Shown: piece after piece, positions 11,213 to 21,129 of the stretch | Layout: every line of letters starts with the position of its first letter | How positions within the stretch are numbered: the first letter of the stretch is position 1 | Source of the DNA: Endomychus coccineus | Taxonomy: Eukaryota > Arthropoda > Insecta > Coleoptera > Endomychidae | NCBI GenBank assembly: GCA_958510875.1 | Contig: OY294069.1 | Span: 165,911,111 to 165,975,110, forward strand | Reading direction: 5' to 3' | DNA: 64,000 nt | Notes under the pieces: model-generated | What the model was told of the DNA's origin: nothing | Database searches by the model: none | Seen by the model: the letters and a program-made list of their open reading frames with translations, nothing else | Made by a program: the position numbers and the translations under genes

Positions 11213-11610
11213 TGAAGAAAACACTTTGGCCTTTTTCGGCTTCGATTGGCCAGGACAAGTTCACTGTTTCGACTGTTCTTTGGTCTCTGGTGTGTTGTGA
11301 TGGATACATGTTTCGTGCACAGTTACGAAACGGACGAATGGATTTTATCGACGATTTCTGGTAACTTCAGTTGGACGACCAGAACGTTTGATGCTTTGGT
11401 TTGCGTAATGTTTTTTCCACGCAAGAAATAATGTTTAATCAAGACGCGAAATTGACTTTTTTCCTGTTTACAAAATTCTTCAAGGTTGCTTGCTTTCGAT
11501 GGGTGTCAAAACAGAACTGAATGACATATCAGTCTGAAAATTTTAATCCGTTCTAGTTGAAGATGGTACATCACAAATGCTACACGGACTTTTCACCTTG
11601 TAGTTTTCCC
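11213..11610 (-). pseudogene. internally deleted mariner remnant
   Basis: The piece 11228-11340 matches the minus-strand middle of the mariner transposase (the region encoding TPETKEQSKQW, compare 5580-5660). It then jumps at about 11341 to the HTH end (ATGGATTTTATCGACGATTT) and on to the 5' noncoding part, which ends at TGATGTACCATC-like sequence and a TIR-like GGACTTTTCACCTTG near 11590-11605. The catalytic middle is deleted and no frame survives. Confidence 0.75.
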
Positions 11611-11619
11611 GAGTGGTGT

Positions 11620-12700
11620 ACATATTTTCATCAATTTCTACCATTACTGGTATTCATTTTCTATTAAGTTTTGTTTAAAAAACGAGAAAGAAACTTGTGA
11701 GATACTTCATACAATTAATATAAGAAAAATTAAAAAAAAGGTCTTTTATTTCCTATTCGAAGTATACAATGTTAGATACATTAAATTTGAATGTGATAAA
11801 ATTTATAAAACTTAATATTACAATAATGAAGTGCTTTAAACTTAAAATTATCAGTAAAACAACACTTATTTCTTATAATTAACAATTAACTTAAATAAAA
11901 AAACATTAAAAGATGACAAAATGGAAAATATATGATTATGAAATTCAGTTTAGTTATTCTAATTCACAAGATCATACAAATTAAATTAATATTTGTTTAT
12001 TTTATACAAATTATTGAAAATAGTTAGCATAAATGAAAAGTAGTAGTCGAGAAACAAACTAAGATTTATAAAGCTGTTCCGAAAATAAACGAAAATTATA
12101 AAATTATAAACACACTTAAAGATTGTCCATTTCCTATATGTTGTGCCTCATAAACTACATCAGATGCAAATTAGGTTAGGTGACTATGTTGCCGTATTTA
12201 GTATTTGATTAACGGATGTCCAAAATTTCATAAAATGCAATATTATGTATTACGTAGTTGATTGACATAATTTTCAACCGATGTAGAGCTGTTACATATA
12301 GCATTTTAACAACAATAAATGTGTAAACAACTAATTGTCCAATTTCTTAAAAAACTTTGCAATTTATTGAACTGCCGATATTCGATTAATTTATTGAACA
12401 TTTTTAACGACTTAGCACATGTTTTATTCTGCACACGAAGATACCAGTTAATCATTTGCTTTACATCATGTTTCTGGTAATTTCTAGAGACATTTTGTCG
12501 TTTTATAGTATTGTCAACTATAGCTCGAAGGTTGTTGGTGAATGGTTATGAGGATTCTAAAAATTACTTGGTATTATCTAAATTCAACATCCAACTTGAT
12601 GGACACTTATGAAGTCGAAATCTTTTATAAGTAATTCATCAAGAAATAAATTGATGTATCTAAAACAACTGAATCAAATGGATAATCAAGCAGTGCATAA
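11620..12700. other. unassigned AT-rich sequence
   Basis: Very AT-rich with A/T runs; no coding signal or repeat boundary seen. Confidence 0.4.
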
Positions 12701-12710
12701 CGTTTGACGG

Positions 12711-14156
12711 TAGGGATGGGCAAAATTTTCAATGAATCGATTGTTTCGAATCGCAATGTGATTCGATTAATTAATCATTTCCTTTTTACCGATACTTCGA
12801 ATTCAATTCGGTTAATCAAAAACAATTACAAAATACTTATACCGGGATATCAAAAATTATCTTGGTCAAGGGTGGTTGTGGAATCTAAAACGTGTGTCTT
12901 ACTTTACGTTTGAAATATTATGTCACTGTGACACTGACATCATCAATAACCTACAAATTTCATACATATTTATTTCAGTTGTAAAACAATAATAACTACA
13001 AATTATGAAATAGCGGTTTTAGTAACAAGAAATGTTCGAAATGTGAACTTTGAACATTTTTAAAGGTCGTGATAGCCCGAAACCTGGTCCAAAGCCGTTT
13101 TAAAATAGTTAATTTTCGATAAATCGAATGACGTTCACGTGAGAAGCTCGTAGCACGCGAGTTAGAAAAGTGCAAACTGGTTGTACCTAATACGGCTTTA
13201 CGACGACTTTTCGCGAGCCGTTTTCGCTCCATGTAGTTAGATTTAGCGTCGGACCGTGCCCGACGGCCCTTTTTTTTCGATAAATGTCCATTAAATAGGA
13301 AAATTTAATTAAAACAGTTTGAGCTATTCTCAGATCTCAGCTATGTGCGTCTAACGTGCGACGTACCGAAGGGAATTTTCTAGCTATCAAAATATACCCA
13401 AAGGTGGTAAAAGCTAGCGGCCTATAGTCGAAAACACTTTATTACAACTGGCGCCGGCCGCACGGGGCACGAAACGGCCCCGAATTAACAAGATCGAGGT
13501 AAAAAGTATAAACTGTAACTGACGCGCAGCGAGCTCCTCGAGGCATATGTCAAAATGATTTCGTTCGTAGCTAATTACATACGACGTCTGGCGTTCATGC
13601 AATTATGTTTTTATACAATTCGAACCTTCTAATTTCGATAGGCCACGTGAAAATCCCGGAGCTCGAAGCGCTAGAAACTTTTGAGCGTAATAATATTCGT
13701 ATAAAATTGCGAAATTTCGCACTTTTAGAAACTTCAAATTAATTAATTTGACACAAGTTTTGGGGATATTTTTATTTCAAACGTAAAGTAAGACACACGT
13801 TTTAGATTCCACAACCACCCTTGACCAAGATAATTTTTGATATCCCGGTATTTGTTCATAGGTGCAATTTATTGAAAACATTAAATAGAGAGAAAGTACA
13901 TCACAATCCTTCTTATCTAAAGACCCGAGGAAAGGATATTTTGATTATATTTTGGCTGATCGCCGATCAAAAGGCTGCATTATAGCTTAATAGGGGTCGG
14001 CATCAAAATTAAACGATCGTTATCAAATTAAATTATCGGAACCATTGAATCAATTTACCAAATAATCTAAACGATTTGAATCGATTCATTTTTTCCGATA
14101 CATCGACACCTTTGAATCGACCCAGCGTTTTAATCGATTTCAATCGCCCATCCCTA
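12711..14156. mobile_element. hAT-like non-autonomous element, interrupted by a TIR element
   Basis: The ends are inverted: TAGGGATGGGC at 12711 and GCCCATCCCTA ending near 14155, with several further ATCGATT-type sequences internally. TAGGG-type termini are usual for hAT elements. The flanks TTTGACGG and GTTCACGG match at 6 of 8 positions, which could be a decayed 8-bp TSD. No transposase is encoded. The 1-kb element at 12842-13848 sits inside it, so this one is older. Confidence 0.55.
12842..13848. mobile_element. 1-kb non-coding TIR element, copy 1
   Basis: The two ends are perfect inverted repeats of about 75 bp, starting CCGGGATATCAAAAATTATC, with TA on both sides (12840-12841 and 13849-13850). 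The interior has many CG dinucleotides. A 78-codon ORF inside (minus, 12996-13232, starting MERKRLAKSRRK) is disrupted by an indel in copy 2, so I do not regard it as a gene. The superfamily is not certain; a TA duplication would suit Tc1/mariner-like elements. Copy 2 (37411-38375) lies in the opposite orientation and a partial copy lies at 55880-56150. Confidence 0.8.
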
Positions 14157-14345
14157 TAGTTCACGGTTCACGGATGTGCCTTATCGTTCATAAGTAGAAC
14201 ATTTTATAATATGTACATAAATGCTTTTAACCGTCACACATACTCATTTGAAGCTTACATAGCACACAATTACTAAACTCACATTTACACTTCAATTATA
14301 ACACTTAACTTTGAATTATATACACTTGTTACTTATGCAGTGTTC

Positions 14346-14567
14346 CCCCTTTTGTATTCCAGATAGAGTAAGTAGGTCGCAAAACCATAGACGGGTGTGT
14401 TGAAGAGTGCAAACACCTGTAACATTAATTATTATTAATAATAAAATTCACTGTCCTCCCTTTTGTATTTCAGATAGAGTAAGTAGGTCGCAAAACCATA
14501 GAGGGGTGTGTTTGAAAGTGCAAAAACCTGTAACATTAATTATTAGTAATAATAAATATCATGAAAA
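14346..14567 (+). repeat. tandem duplication, two units of about 111 bp
   Basis: Both units begin CCCTTTTGTATT and share AGTAAGTAGGTCGCAAAACC and AACCTGTAACATTAATTATT-type segments (CACCTGTAACATT in the first) with few differences. The second unit abuts the first directly. Origin unknown. Confidence 0.8.
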
Positions 14568-14689
14568 AATGGAATGGCGAATAAAATGCATGACAGAAAC
14601 ACATCGTATCTTTTCGCGATCAATTCCATTAAATGCAATATATGAGGGTGGATGAACAATTCATAATATACTTAGTTAATATTATTATA

Positions 14690-16828
14690 CAGGTGATCCA
14701 GAGTCCCGAAAAAGTCCAATAGCTCCATTTTTATTTGACATATTGCCAAGCGGTTTTTCTTATGGAATAAATACATAAGCAGAGCATAATTGGAAAATAT
14801 TTGCATTCATATACAGTGTGGTCTTTATTAAATAATACACCAAACTTTTCAATGGTAACACCCTATACTGTGATCATTATTTCGAAAGCCCTCATTAATC
14901 TGAGAAGAATGATATGACATACCATGGGTCTTTTGTTGGCGGTTTCCGAATTATCAGACATTTTAGAGTTAAAAGGGGTCTACTTCAAAAAATCACTCTG
15001 TGTTTACTGACCGAGATAAAACCGTTATTCTCACGCGAACAGTTTTTCAATATGGTTAAAAATAGTATCCATTATCAGAATTTTCTCGAATATGTGCAAA
15101 GTATACAGGGTGAACCAAAACAGAAAAACACGCATAACTTTATTATTATCAATGGAACATCGTGTATATTATTTCATTAGTCGAAAGATCTTTCAATAAG
15201 CTTTCCAACGATGTAAGGTAAGTATGGTGAGAAGTGGACATTCATCCTGTTATTAAATAAAACAAACGATAAACTATGCTTTCCACTGTAAACAATACAA
15301 GGCTGATCAAAATACCACAAATTATCAATAAGTCACTACATGCGACTAATGAACAAAAGTACAAAAAGTGTGTATTTGACTGAGAACAGATCATGATTTG
15401 ATAGATTTAACAAGTTATGATGATCTGATAAACAAGACAATCCCTCAATTAAAATATTGGATCTTAAAGTAGGTGCTCCAAGATATGACCTTGTTGTTCG
15501 ATACAAACATTTAGTCTCCATACAAAAGAAAGTTTAACACGCAATGGCATATCTGGGTCAATAGAACGAAATGCATCCCTTATTCTGATCTCCATGTCTT
15601 CATCAGTCGTTGGTCTAACACGAAAAACATTCTCTTTCACAAATTCCCAAAGGAAAAAATCTATTGGGGTTAAGTCGAGAGAACGGACAGGTCAAGCGAT
15701 TGCTCTTCCTCTCCCTATCCAATGATTCGGGTAACTTTGATTTAAAAATTGCCGAACAATTCGATGGTATTGTATAGGCGTTATATCCTACTGCAGCCAC
15801 CTTGTATTCAAATTTACGTTTTTTAGAAGAAGTGGATGATCTCCCACTTTCTTGAAATTCCAATTATCCAATCCGATTCAAAACCACATCAAAAAAGTAA
15901 GGACCGATCACACTTGAACCCCACACGATCAATATGACGGATCCAATGGGGGCTTTCAGTCGCAAAATAATACATGTTGTGTTTGTTAAGTGCTCTTGCT
16001 CTTGAATTTTATTGCTTTGGTATGGAGACTAAATGTTCGCATCGAGCAACAAAGTCATATCTTTGACAACCTACTTTAAGATCCAATATTTTAATTGTTA
16101 AGGTATTGTTTTGTTTATTAGATTATTATTACTTGTTAGATCTATGAAATCATGATCTGTTCTCAATCAAACACAAACTTTTTATGCGTTTGTTCATTAG
16201 TTGCATGTAGTGACTTATTGGTAATTTATGGTATTTTGATCAGCCTTGTCACTTAGTGCATTGTTTACAGTGAAAAGTTTAGTTTATCGTTTGTTTTATT
16301 TAATAAGAGCATGAATGTTCACTTTCGACCATACCTTACATCGTGGTAAAGCTTATTGAAAGATCTTTCGACTAATGAAATAATATACAGGATGTTCCAT
16401 TGATAATAAAAAAGTTATGAGTGTTTTTCTGTATACTTTGCACATTTTCGAGAAATTCCTGATAATGGATACTATTTTTAACCATATTGAAAAACTGCTC
16501 GCGTAAGAATCGCGGTTTTATCTCGATCAGTAAACACAGAGTGATTTTTTGGAGTAAACCACTTTTAACTCCAAAATGTCTAACCCATGGTATGTTATAT
16601 CATTCTTCTCAGATTAATGAGGGCTTTCGAAATAATGATCACAGTATAGGATGTTCCATTGAAAAAACATAAGTTTGGTGTGATACCTAATAAAAGCCAG
16701 CCTGTATATGAATGTAAATGTTTTTCAATTGTGCTCTGTTGGTGTATTCATTTCATGAGAAACCGCATGTCAATATCTCTAATATCAACGGAGCTTATTA
16801 AATTTTTTCGGGACTCTGGGTCATTTTG
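14690..16828. mobile_element. long-TIR element with a Tc1/mariner-superfamily transposase remnant
   Basis: The ends CAGGTGATCCAGAGTCCCG and, in reverse, CAAAATGACCCAGAGTCCCG lie next to TA on both sides. The arms run from about 14690 to 15527 and from 16017 to 16828, so each is about 0.8 kb. They remain alignable throughout, with many substitutions and small indels (for example ATTTAGTCTCCATAC at 15507 and its complement at 16020). The 490-bp centre holds the transposase remnant described separately. Such long arms are unusual for Tc1/mariner elements and suggest a fold-back-like derivative. Confidence 0.75.
15540..15950 (-). pseudogene. Tc1/mariner-superfamily (IS630-like) transposase C-terminal remnant
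   Basis: On the minus strand WGSSVIGPYFFD is followed, after a deleted segment, by PVRSLDLTPIDFFLWEFVKE and RPTTDEDMEIRIRDAFRSID. This is the usual WPARSPDLTPLDFFLWG block around the last catalytic acidic residue, and the tail after it. The N-terminus, the first catalytic region and the block with the second aspartate are absent. At least two frames are used. Dead. Confidence 0.7.
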
Positions 16829-16830
16829 TA

Positions 16831-17245
16831 TATAAAATCTCGGGAAATAGGTCACACTAACACATGCTTATTATTTTCGTCTGTACGTACGTTTCAGTCT
16901 CACGACTATCATCAGAAGACGTATCAATGTCTGAAACGGGATTTCTTAAAACTAATTGTATCAAGCACAAAGCATCCTTATCGCACCAATTTCAATTTAA
17001 AATGCCCATGTCGCCGAAACGAACAGAACCACGAATAATCGAAATTTTACCACATCAATGTTTCAAGTATAAAATATATCAAGAATCCACTATTTAGTAA
17101 TATTCTCATAATATACAAACGCATGTTAGTGTAGTCTATTTACGATTGAAGACCAAAATTATTAAAGTATCTACTTTCGAACCAGATGTTAAGATTTATG
17201 AGGTAATACAAAAAAGTTGTGTCACACTTTATTGGAAATATTATT
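16831..17245 (-). mobile_element. Penelope-like element, copy B, 3' end only
   Basis: It begins with the terminal-repeat sequence TAAAATCTCGGGAAATAGG and keeps the ribozyme, then the 3' noncoding region (CCGAAACGAACAGAACCACG and onwards) shared with copy A. It stops before any endonuclease codons. It starts immediately after the TA at the edge of the long-TIR element. The inner boundary is approximate and I found no TSD. Confidence 0.8.
16879..16920 (-). ncRNA. diverged hammerhead ribozyme with compensatory stem II change
   Basis: On the minus strand the order is GTCTT, CTGATGA, stem II AGTC/GACT with GTGA loop, GAAA, stem III AC/GT, GTA, CAGAC. Compared with the other copies one G-C pair of stem II is an A-U pair, that is, two changes that keep pairing. 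The base after the cleavage site differs (C instead of A), which breaks the first stem I pair. Activity may be reduced. Confidence 0.65.
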
Positions 17246-17690
17246 TTTAAAATAAAACTCTTTTTCATAAGCAGTCTCGTTACTTAATAGCCAGACCTCG
17301 TATACTATATAATAATGATCGACTACACGGTAGGTGTCGCCGCCAGTTTGAATCTCCAGCGAGGAAAAGAATTGAAGAGAATGATCTTCACTTGTGATCG
17401 ATCATCTTAATTACATTGTTAATTGTTTTACAATTTTGACTTTTAATAATTATAGAAATTGTGTTTTCATATTTTCGTGCTTAAAAATAGAAGTGCTATA
17501 AATAAATTCCTAAAAAGTTGTAGTTGAATTCTAGGTTAAAATTTTTAATTTCAGAACTTTATGTCTGACTTTTAGAAGTGAAATTCTGAAAATTAATTAC
17601 AAACTCATTAATCAAACTAAATTATGTAATATATCCCAATCATCCACTTTATTAAAACTCCATTTTAATAAGTACTTCTTGATTACTTAC
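17246..17690. other. unassigned AT-rich sequence; intron or flank of the MARVEL-like gene
   Basis: Downstream (minus strand) of the exon at 17691-17819. It opens with the GTAAGT donor of that exon. I could not identify the following exon here or further left. Confidence 0.5.
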
Positions 17691-17819
17691 CCCACCAGCA
17701 ATGTTGACTTCTCTAATACTCCCTAATACTATGTAGGAAGCATATTGCGACCAAGAAGCCAGCTGAACAATGAAGGCTATGAAATAAAACACTGTGGCGA
17801 TTCCTGTATTCAATAATTC
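17691..17819 (-). CDS. MARVEL-domain (CMTM-like) membrane protein, internal exon
   Basis: This is a 129-bp exon of 43 codons with acceptor TTTCAG before it and donor GTAAGT after it, phase 0 at both ends. It starts ELLNTGIATVFYFIAFIVQL and ends SIREVNIAGG. The third membrane helix of a MARVEL/CKLF-like protein is visible as a hydrophobic run, with the characteristic E-L-L-x-T-G start. It joins in frame to the exon at 22529-22696, whose last codons (PIHWILT) give the typical WILTELLNTG junction. The two exons are separated by a 4.7-kb intron filled with transposons. The next exon was not found. MARVEL proteins of this kind sit in membranes and take part in vesicle trafficking; no function for this member is claimed. 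Confidence 0.82.
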
Positions 17820-18009
17820 CTGAAACATAAACGAACAGTAAGTTAGATAATACTTTAACAGTATTCATATGATTCACTCTTATCATACGATTAGTCAAAT
17901 TATATCGGGCGTCTCTTCAGTTGTATAGTATAGTTCGTATTATATCGTTGAACTTGCAATAAACCAACTAGCTGATTAAATGCTATTTTTATGAAAAACT
18001 ACATGGGGT

Positions 18010-18235
18010 AAATGACCGCCACGGCAAGCCAGACAATGAAAATTCGAATTTGAGAGTGTAGCATAATTTTCCGGAATATTTCAGCTGGAGTTTGCGCAAT
18101 TTCTTCACGAATATTTGTCTTTAAGGGTTCTCACGTTTGTGGACGATTAATGTACACTTTATTTTCAAGTATCCCCACAAGTAAAAATATGATCAAATCA
18201 GGGGAATGAGGCGGTCACTCAACATCTTAATTTTT
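18010..18235 (-). pseudogene. Tc1/mariner-superfamily transposase C-terminal remnant
   Basis: On the minus strand VEWPPHSPDLIIFLLVGILE and KVYINRPQT-EPLKTNIREE continue to IAQTPAEIFRKIM. This is the last catalytic region and C-terminal helix of an IS630-like transposase (compare WPPRSPDLTICDFFLWGYLK). The acidic residue of the last motif is not preserved. It lies in the intron of the MARVEL-like gene, just left of the mariner. Confidence 0.65.
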
Positions 18236-18547
18236 TGGGAGCCTGGCAGGGAAAATGTCTCTAAGAAGAGCGTTCGCTACGCCAACTTCGACTTAATAAT
18301 AATTCTACGGTTTACACGGCATTACTATTTAACATTGACGCTTATGGAGCATTTTACCTCTATTTGTATAGATGGCGCCACAAACAAAAATCCCATGAGA
18401 CATTTGTGATGTACCATCCTTAACCAGAAAGCATTAACATTGTTAGACTGATATGTCAGTCAGTTTTGTTTTGACACCCATCGAAAGCAAGCTTGAAGAT
18501 TTTTGGAAAAACTGAATTTCGCGTCTTGATTAAACATTATTTCTTCC

Positions 18548-18868
18548 GTGGAAAAAACATTACGCAAACCAAAGCATCGCTTGTTAAACACAACGTCAGA
18601 AATCGTCGATAAAATCCATGGTATGATATTAGACGATCGGCGAGTTAAAGTGCACGAAATTGCTGAGGTTATGGGCATCCCAACCAAACGGGTACGGAAC
18701 ATTTTGCATACATTTTTGGATATAAGAAAGCTATCTGCCAGATGGGTGCCACATTTGCTCTCTGTTGACAACAAGCGCGACTGTGTGACAACTTCAAAGG
18801 AGTGTTTGGCGATATTCAAGCGCGATAAGAAGGACTTTTGCGCCGTTTGGCAACCGTGGACGAAAGAT
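18548..18868 (+). pseudogene. mariner transposase, N-terminal HTH part
   Basis: MEKTLRKPKHRLLNTTSEIV begins the preserved region. DDRRVKVHEIAEVMGIPTKR then VRNILHTFLDIRKLSARWVP form the paired HTH DNA-binding domain, and a frameshift lies before the first catalytic block (RRLATVDERWI in another frame). The frame is then cut by the LTR insertion. The start of the open frame is close to the normal second HTH, so the first residues of a mariner transposase are lost. Confidence 0.8.
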
Positions 18869-18873
18869 GGATC

Positions 18874-19697
18874 TGTGGGGAAGAGAGCTGGCAAGGGTCG
18901 CCATGTGGGGAAGAGCTCTTAAAGTTGTGCGGTTTGCCATAAACTGACCCGTGGTCCTGGGGGAGGCATAGGAATCGAAACACAACACTTATAAAAGGTA
19001 TACTTTTCTTAATGTAGAGCTCGACTTAATGTCTTGATCTACGACATAATAGTACAAATACTAATGTCCAATCTATTATGAGTATGAATGTTCTACATCT
19101 TTTAATATATAAAATTCTCGTGTCACAATGTTCGTTCCCATACTCCTCCGAAACGACTCGACCGATTCTTATGAAATTTCTTATGCATATTCAGTAAGTC
19201 TGAGAATCGGCTACTATCTATCTTTCAAACCCCTAAGTGACAAGGGGTGTCCACCCCAAAAAAATTTTTTTTATTTTTTGGATAAAATTTTATTTTTTTA
19301 TTATGTGGCATTAAAAAATAAATACAACCCTAAATTTTCACTCTTCTATCACCAACCCCTGCTTTTTAATAGTCATTTTAATAATTTTATCATTCTAGAA
19401 ATTCTCTACAAATTATTTACATGGCAATACAACGTTTGCCGGGTCAGCTGGTATGATATATACCTATATTAAATGTAATGTTATTATGTCCTAGTTAATC
19501 TAGTATATCTAAGATGACAAGGTAGCTGTGCCAAACAATATGTTTAATATAACGCAACAGTAAACATATTGCTTGTGGGTCAGCTCCGAGATGTAAACAT
19601 ATACTTATAATAACATTACTAATAGAAATAAGGTCGCATTCTATAACTTGGGGATTTTAGGTAATCTCGTATAGGGATGGAAGATTCCTATACTACA
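18874..19697. mobile_element. solo LTR, Gypsy-type, carrying a Helitron
   Basis: The mariner sequence is interrupted exactly at GATC, which is duplicated (18870-18873 and 19698-19701). The insert starts TGTGGGGAAG and ends ATACTACA, the TG...CA form of an LTR, and a 4-bp TSD is typical of Gypsy elements. CTTATAAAAGG near 18989 is a likely TATA box. Removing the Helitron at 19098-19451 leaves about 470 bp, a normal LTR length. No internal retroviral genes remain, so it arose by LTR-LTR recombination. Confidence 0.65.
19098..19451 (+). mobile_element. non-autonomous Helitron
   Basis: It starts TCTTTTAATATATAAAATTC and ends GTTTGCCGGGTCAGCTGG, the 5'-TC and 3'-CTRR termini of Helitrons. It lies between A (19097) and T (19452) without duplication. 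The body has the common insect pattern of TTCGTTCCCATACTCCTCCG, ACCCCTAAGTGACAAGGGG-like sequence and T/A-rich runs. No Rep or helicase is encoded. It sits inside the solo LTR and so is younger than it. Confidence 0.8.
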
Positions 19698-20066
19698 GAT
19701 CCATCACAACACACCAGAAGCCAAAGAACAGTCGAAACAGTGGTGGACTAGTCCTGGCGAATCGAAGCCGAAAAAGGCCAAAGTGGGCTTATCGGCCAAC
19801 AAAATCATAGCGACAGTTTTTTTAGAATGCACACGGTATCGTCCATATCGATTTCTTTGAAAAGGGCGAAACGATCACCGGCATATATTATGCAGAGTTG
19901 TTGGATAGATTCGACGCCGATTTGAAGCGAAAGCGATAGCATTTGGCAAAGAAAAAAGTGTTTTTTCACCAGGATAATGCACAGGTCCGCAGTCACGATG
20001 GTTAAATTGCATGAATTGCGCTACGAATTGGTTTGTCATCCACCATATTCTCCAGATTTGGCAGAC
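19698..20066 (+). pseudogene. mariner transposase, middle part
   Basis: The translation in shifted frames gives HHNTPEAKEQSKQW, then LSANKIIATVF, the KGETITGIYYAELLDRFDAD block, FHQDNAQVRSHDG in the second catalytic region, and YSPDLADSSQ where the last catalytic aspartate should follow. Stops and frameshifts separate these blocks. It continues the piece ending at 18873 after the LTR. Confidence 0.8.
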
Positions 20067-20784
20067 TCAAGCCAGCCTCAATACACTTGTTGAATTTTCC
20101 ACAACATAAACAGAAAAAAGGAACCCTGAAATCACGAAATGTTCAAACCTCTATTGTTCTATTGTCCTCGGAAGACAGACATGAACAGAATACATAACAA
20201 TTGTTGAACAAATTAGGACTAGCCTATGTCCTGTCAAATACCACCTATGAAGGCAAATTAATTCCTGAAGTCGGTGAATAAATCAAATGGAATTACAAAG
20301 ACTATTTATTTACCTCTATCACGATAGGGTTTTCCTTCTAATAAGACAAACTTTACTTCCGTCCACAACCAGTCACGTTGAAACCAAGTTTTAATCCCCT
20401 AAGGTGCATTAATTACTCAATTAATTCCAATTATTACAATCCAAATTGGTAATTGATGTCTTTACTTTCAACGGAAGAATATTCCCAGAATTTGGTTCCA
20501 AACACAAGCTTGGTATGACCTCCCTGTTGAAATAACCTAGCAACGCACTTCCCGCTTGAACGATTGACCAGAAGTAACGCCATTTTCTTTTTCTTTCCGG
20601 TGTCTCGTTGTCTCACAGAACAACCTCGAAATAGAAGCGGTAACTACGGATCTGACACCGAACAACCATGACCCTTAGAATATACGGTCTAGCATAGCTG
20701 ACGTCCCAGGAGTTAACCGATTGTACTACAGCTGCCATTTCTAAGCCGTTAAGTGGAATTTACACGTTACAAATTGCCTATTTC
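20067..20784. other. unclassified insertion between mariner parts
   Basis: About 0.7 kb separates the third catalytic region from the 3' end of the mariner. It opens with TCAAGCCAGCCTCAATACAC, soon followed by TGTTGAATTTTCC, and ends near ACACGTTACA. TG and CA at those points could mark another LTR, but I found no flanking duplication, and part of the mariner is missing across the junction. Confidence 0.4.
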
Positions 20785-20935
20785 GAAGGTTTGCCGAAAT
20801 CGTATTATTTGGAAGGGATCGAAAAATTAGAAACACGTTGGGCGAAGTGTATCGGGCTACAATGAGATTATGTTGAGAAATAAAATAAGTTTTGACCAAA
20901 TGAATCAGGGATTTTTTTACCTTGCCCTCGTATTT
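20785..20935 (+). mobile_element. mariner 3' end with TIR
   Basis: GCCTATTTCGAAGGTTTGCC, CGAAATCGTATTATTTGG and AGATTATGTTGAGAAATAAA match the 3' untranslated end of the copy at 56571-57374. The piece stops at TTACCTTGCCCTCGTA, the mariner TIR. Confidence 0.8.
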
Positions 20936-21129
20936 ATTACCTTTAAGGGTGCAGCGCATACACACAACTCACAGAGTCAACTGATAGATTCGCCCCATTA
21001 AGTAATTTATCTAGTCAATCTACTACTCCTGACCCTCCAGGGGGAGGACGTTACATGCTAGATTACGCTCCTCGAAGAGAGCGTACGTAGATCTTCATCG
21101 AATTAGATTTTTACTAATATACTAATATA

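Larger units (their letters stand above)
18360..20935 (+). mobile_element. mariner split by nested insertions
   Basis: Three collinear mariner pieces lie on the plus strand. They are the 5' end, HTH and first catalytic region (about 18360-18873), the middle to third catalytic region (19698-20066), and the 3' end with TIR (about 20785-20935, ending TTACCTTGCCCTCGTA). The first gap is a Gypsy-type solo LTR with its TSD; the second is an unclassified insertion or rearrangement of about 0.7 kb. The 5' TIR is degenerate. Together they make one mariner of about 1.1 kb inside the MARVEL-gene intron. Confidence 0.75.

Noticed and set aside
12996..13232. 78-codon ORF with a basic start inside the TIR element
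   Set aside because: The same region in copy 2 has indels that break the frame, so it is not conserved as protein.
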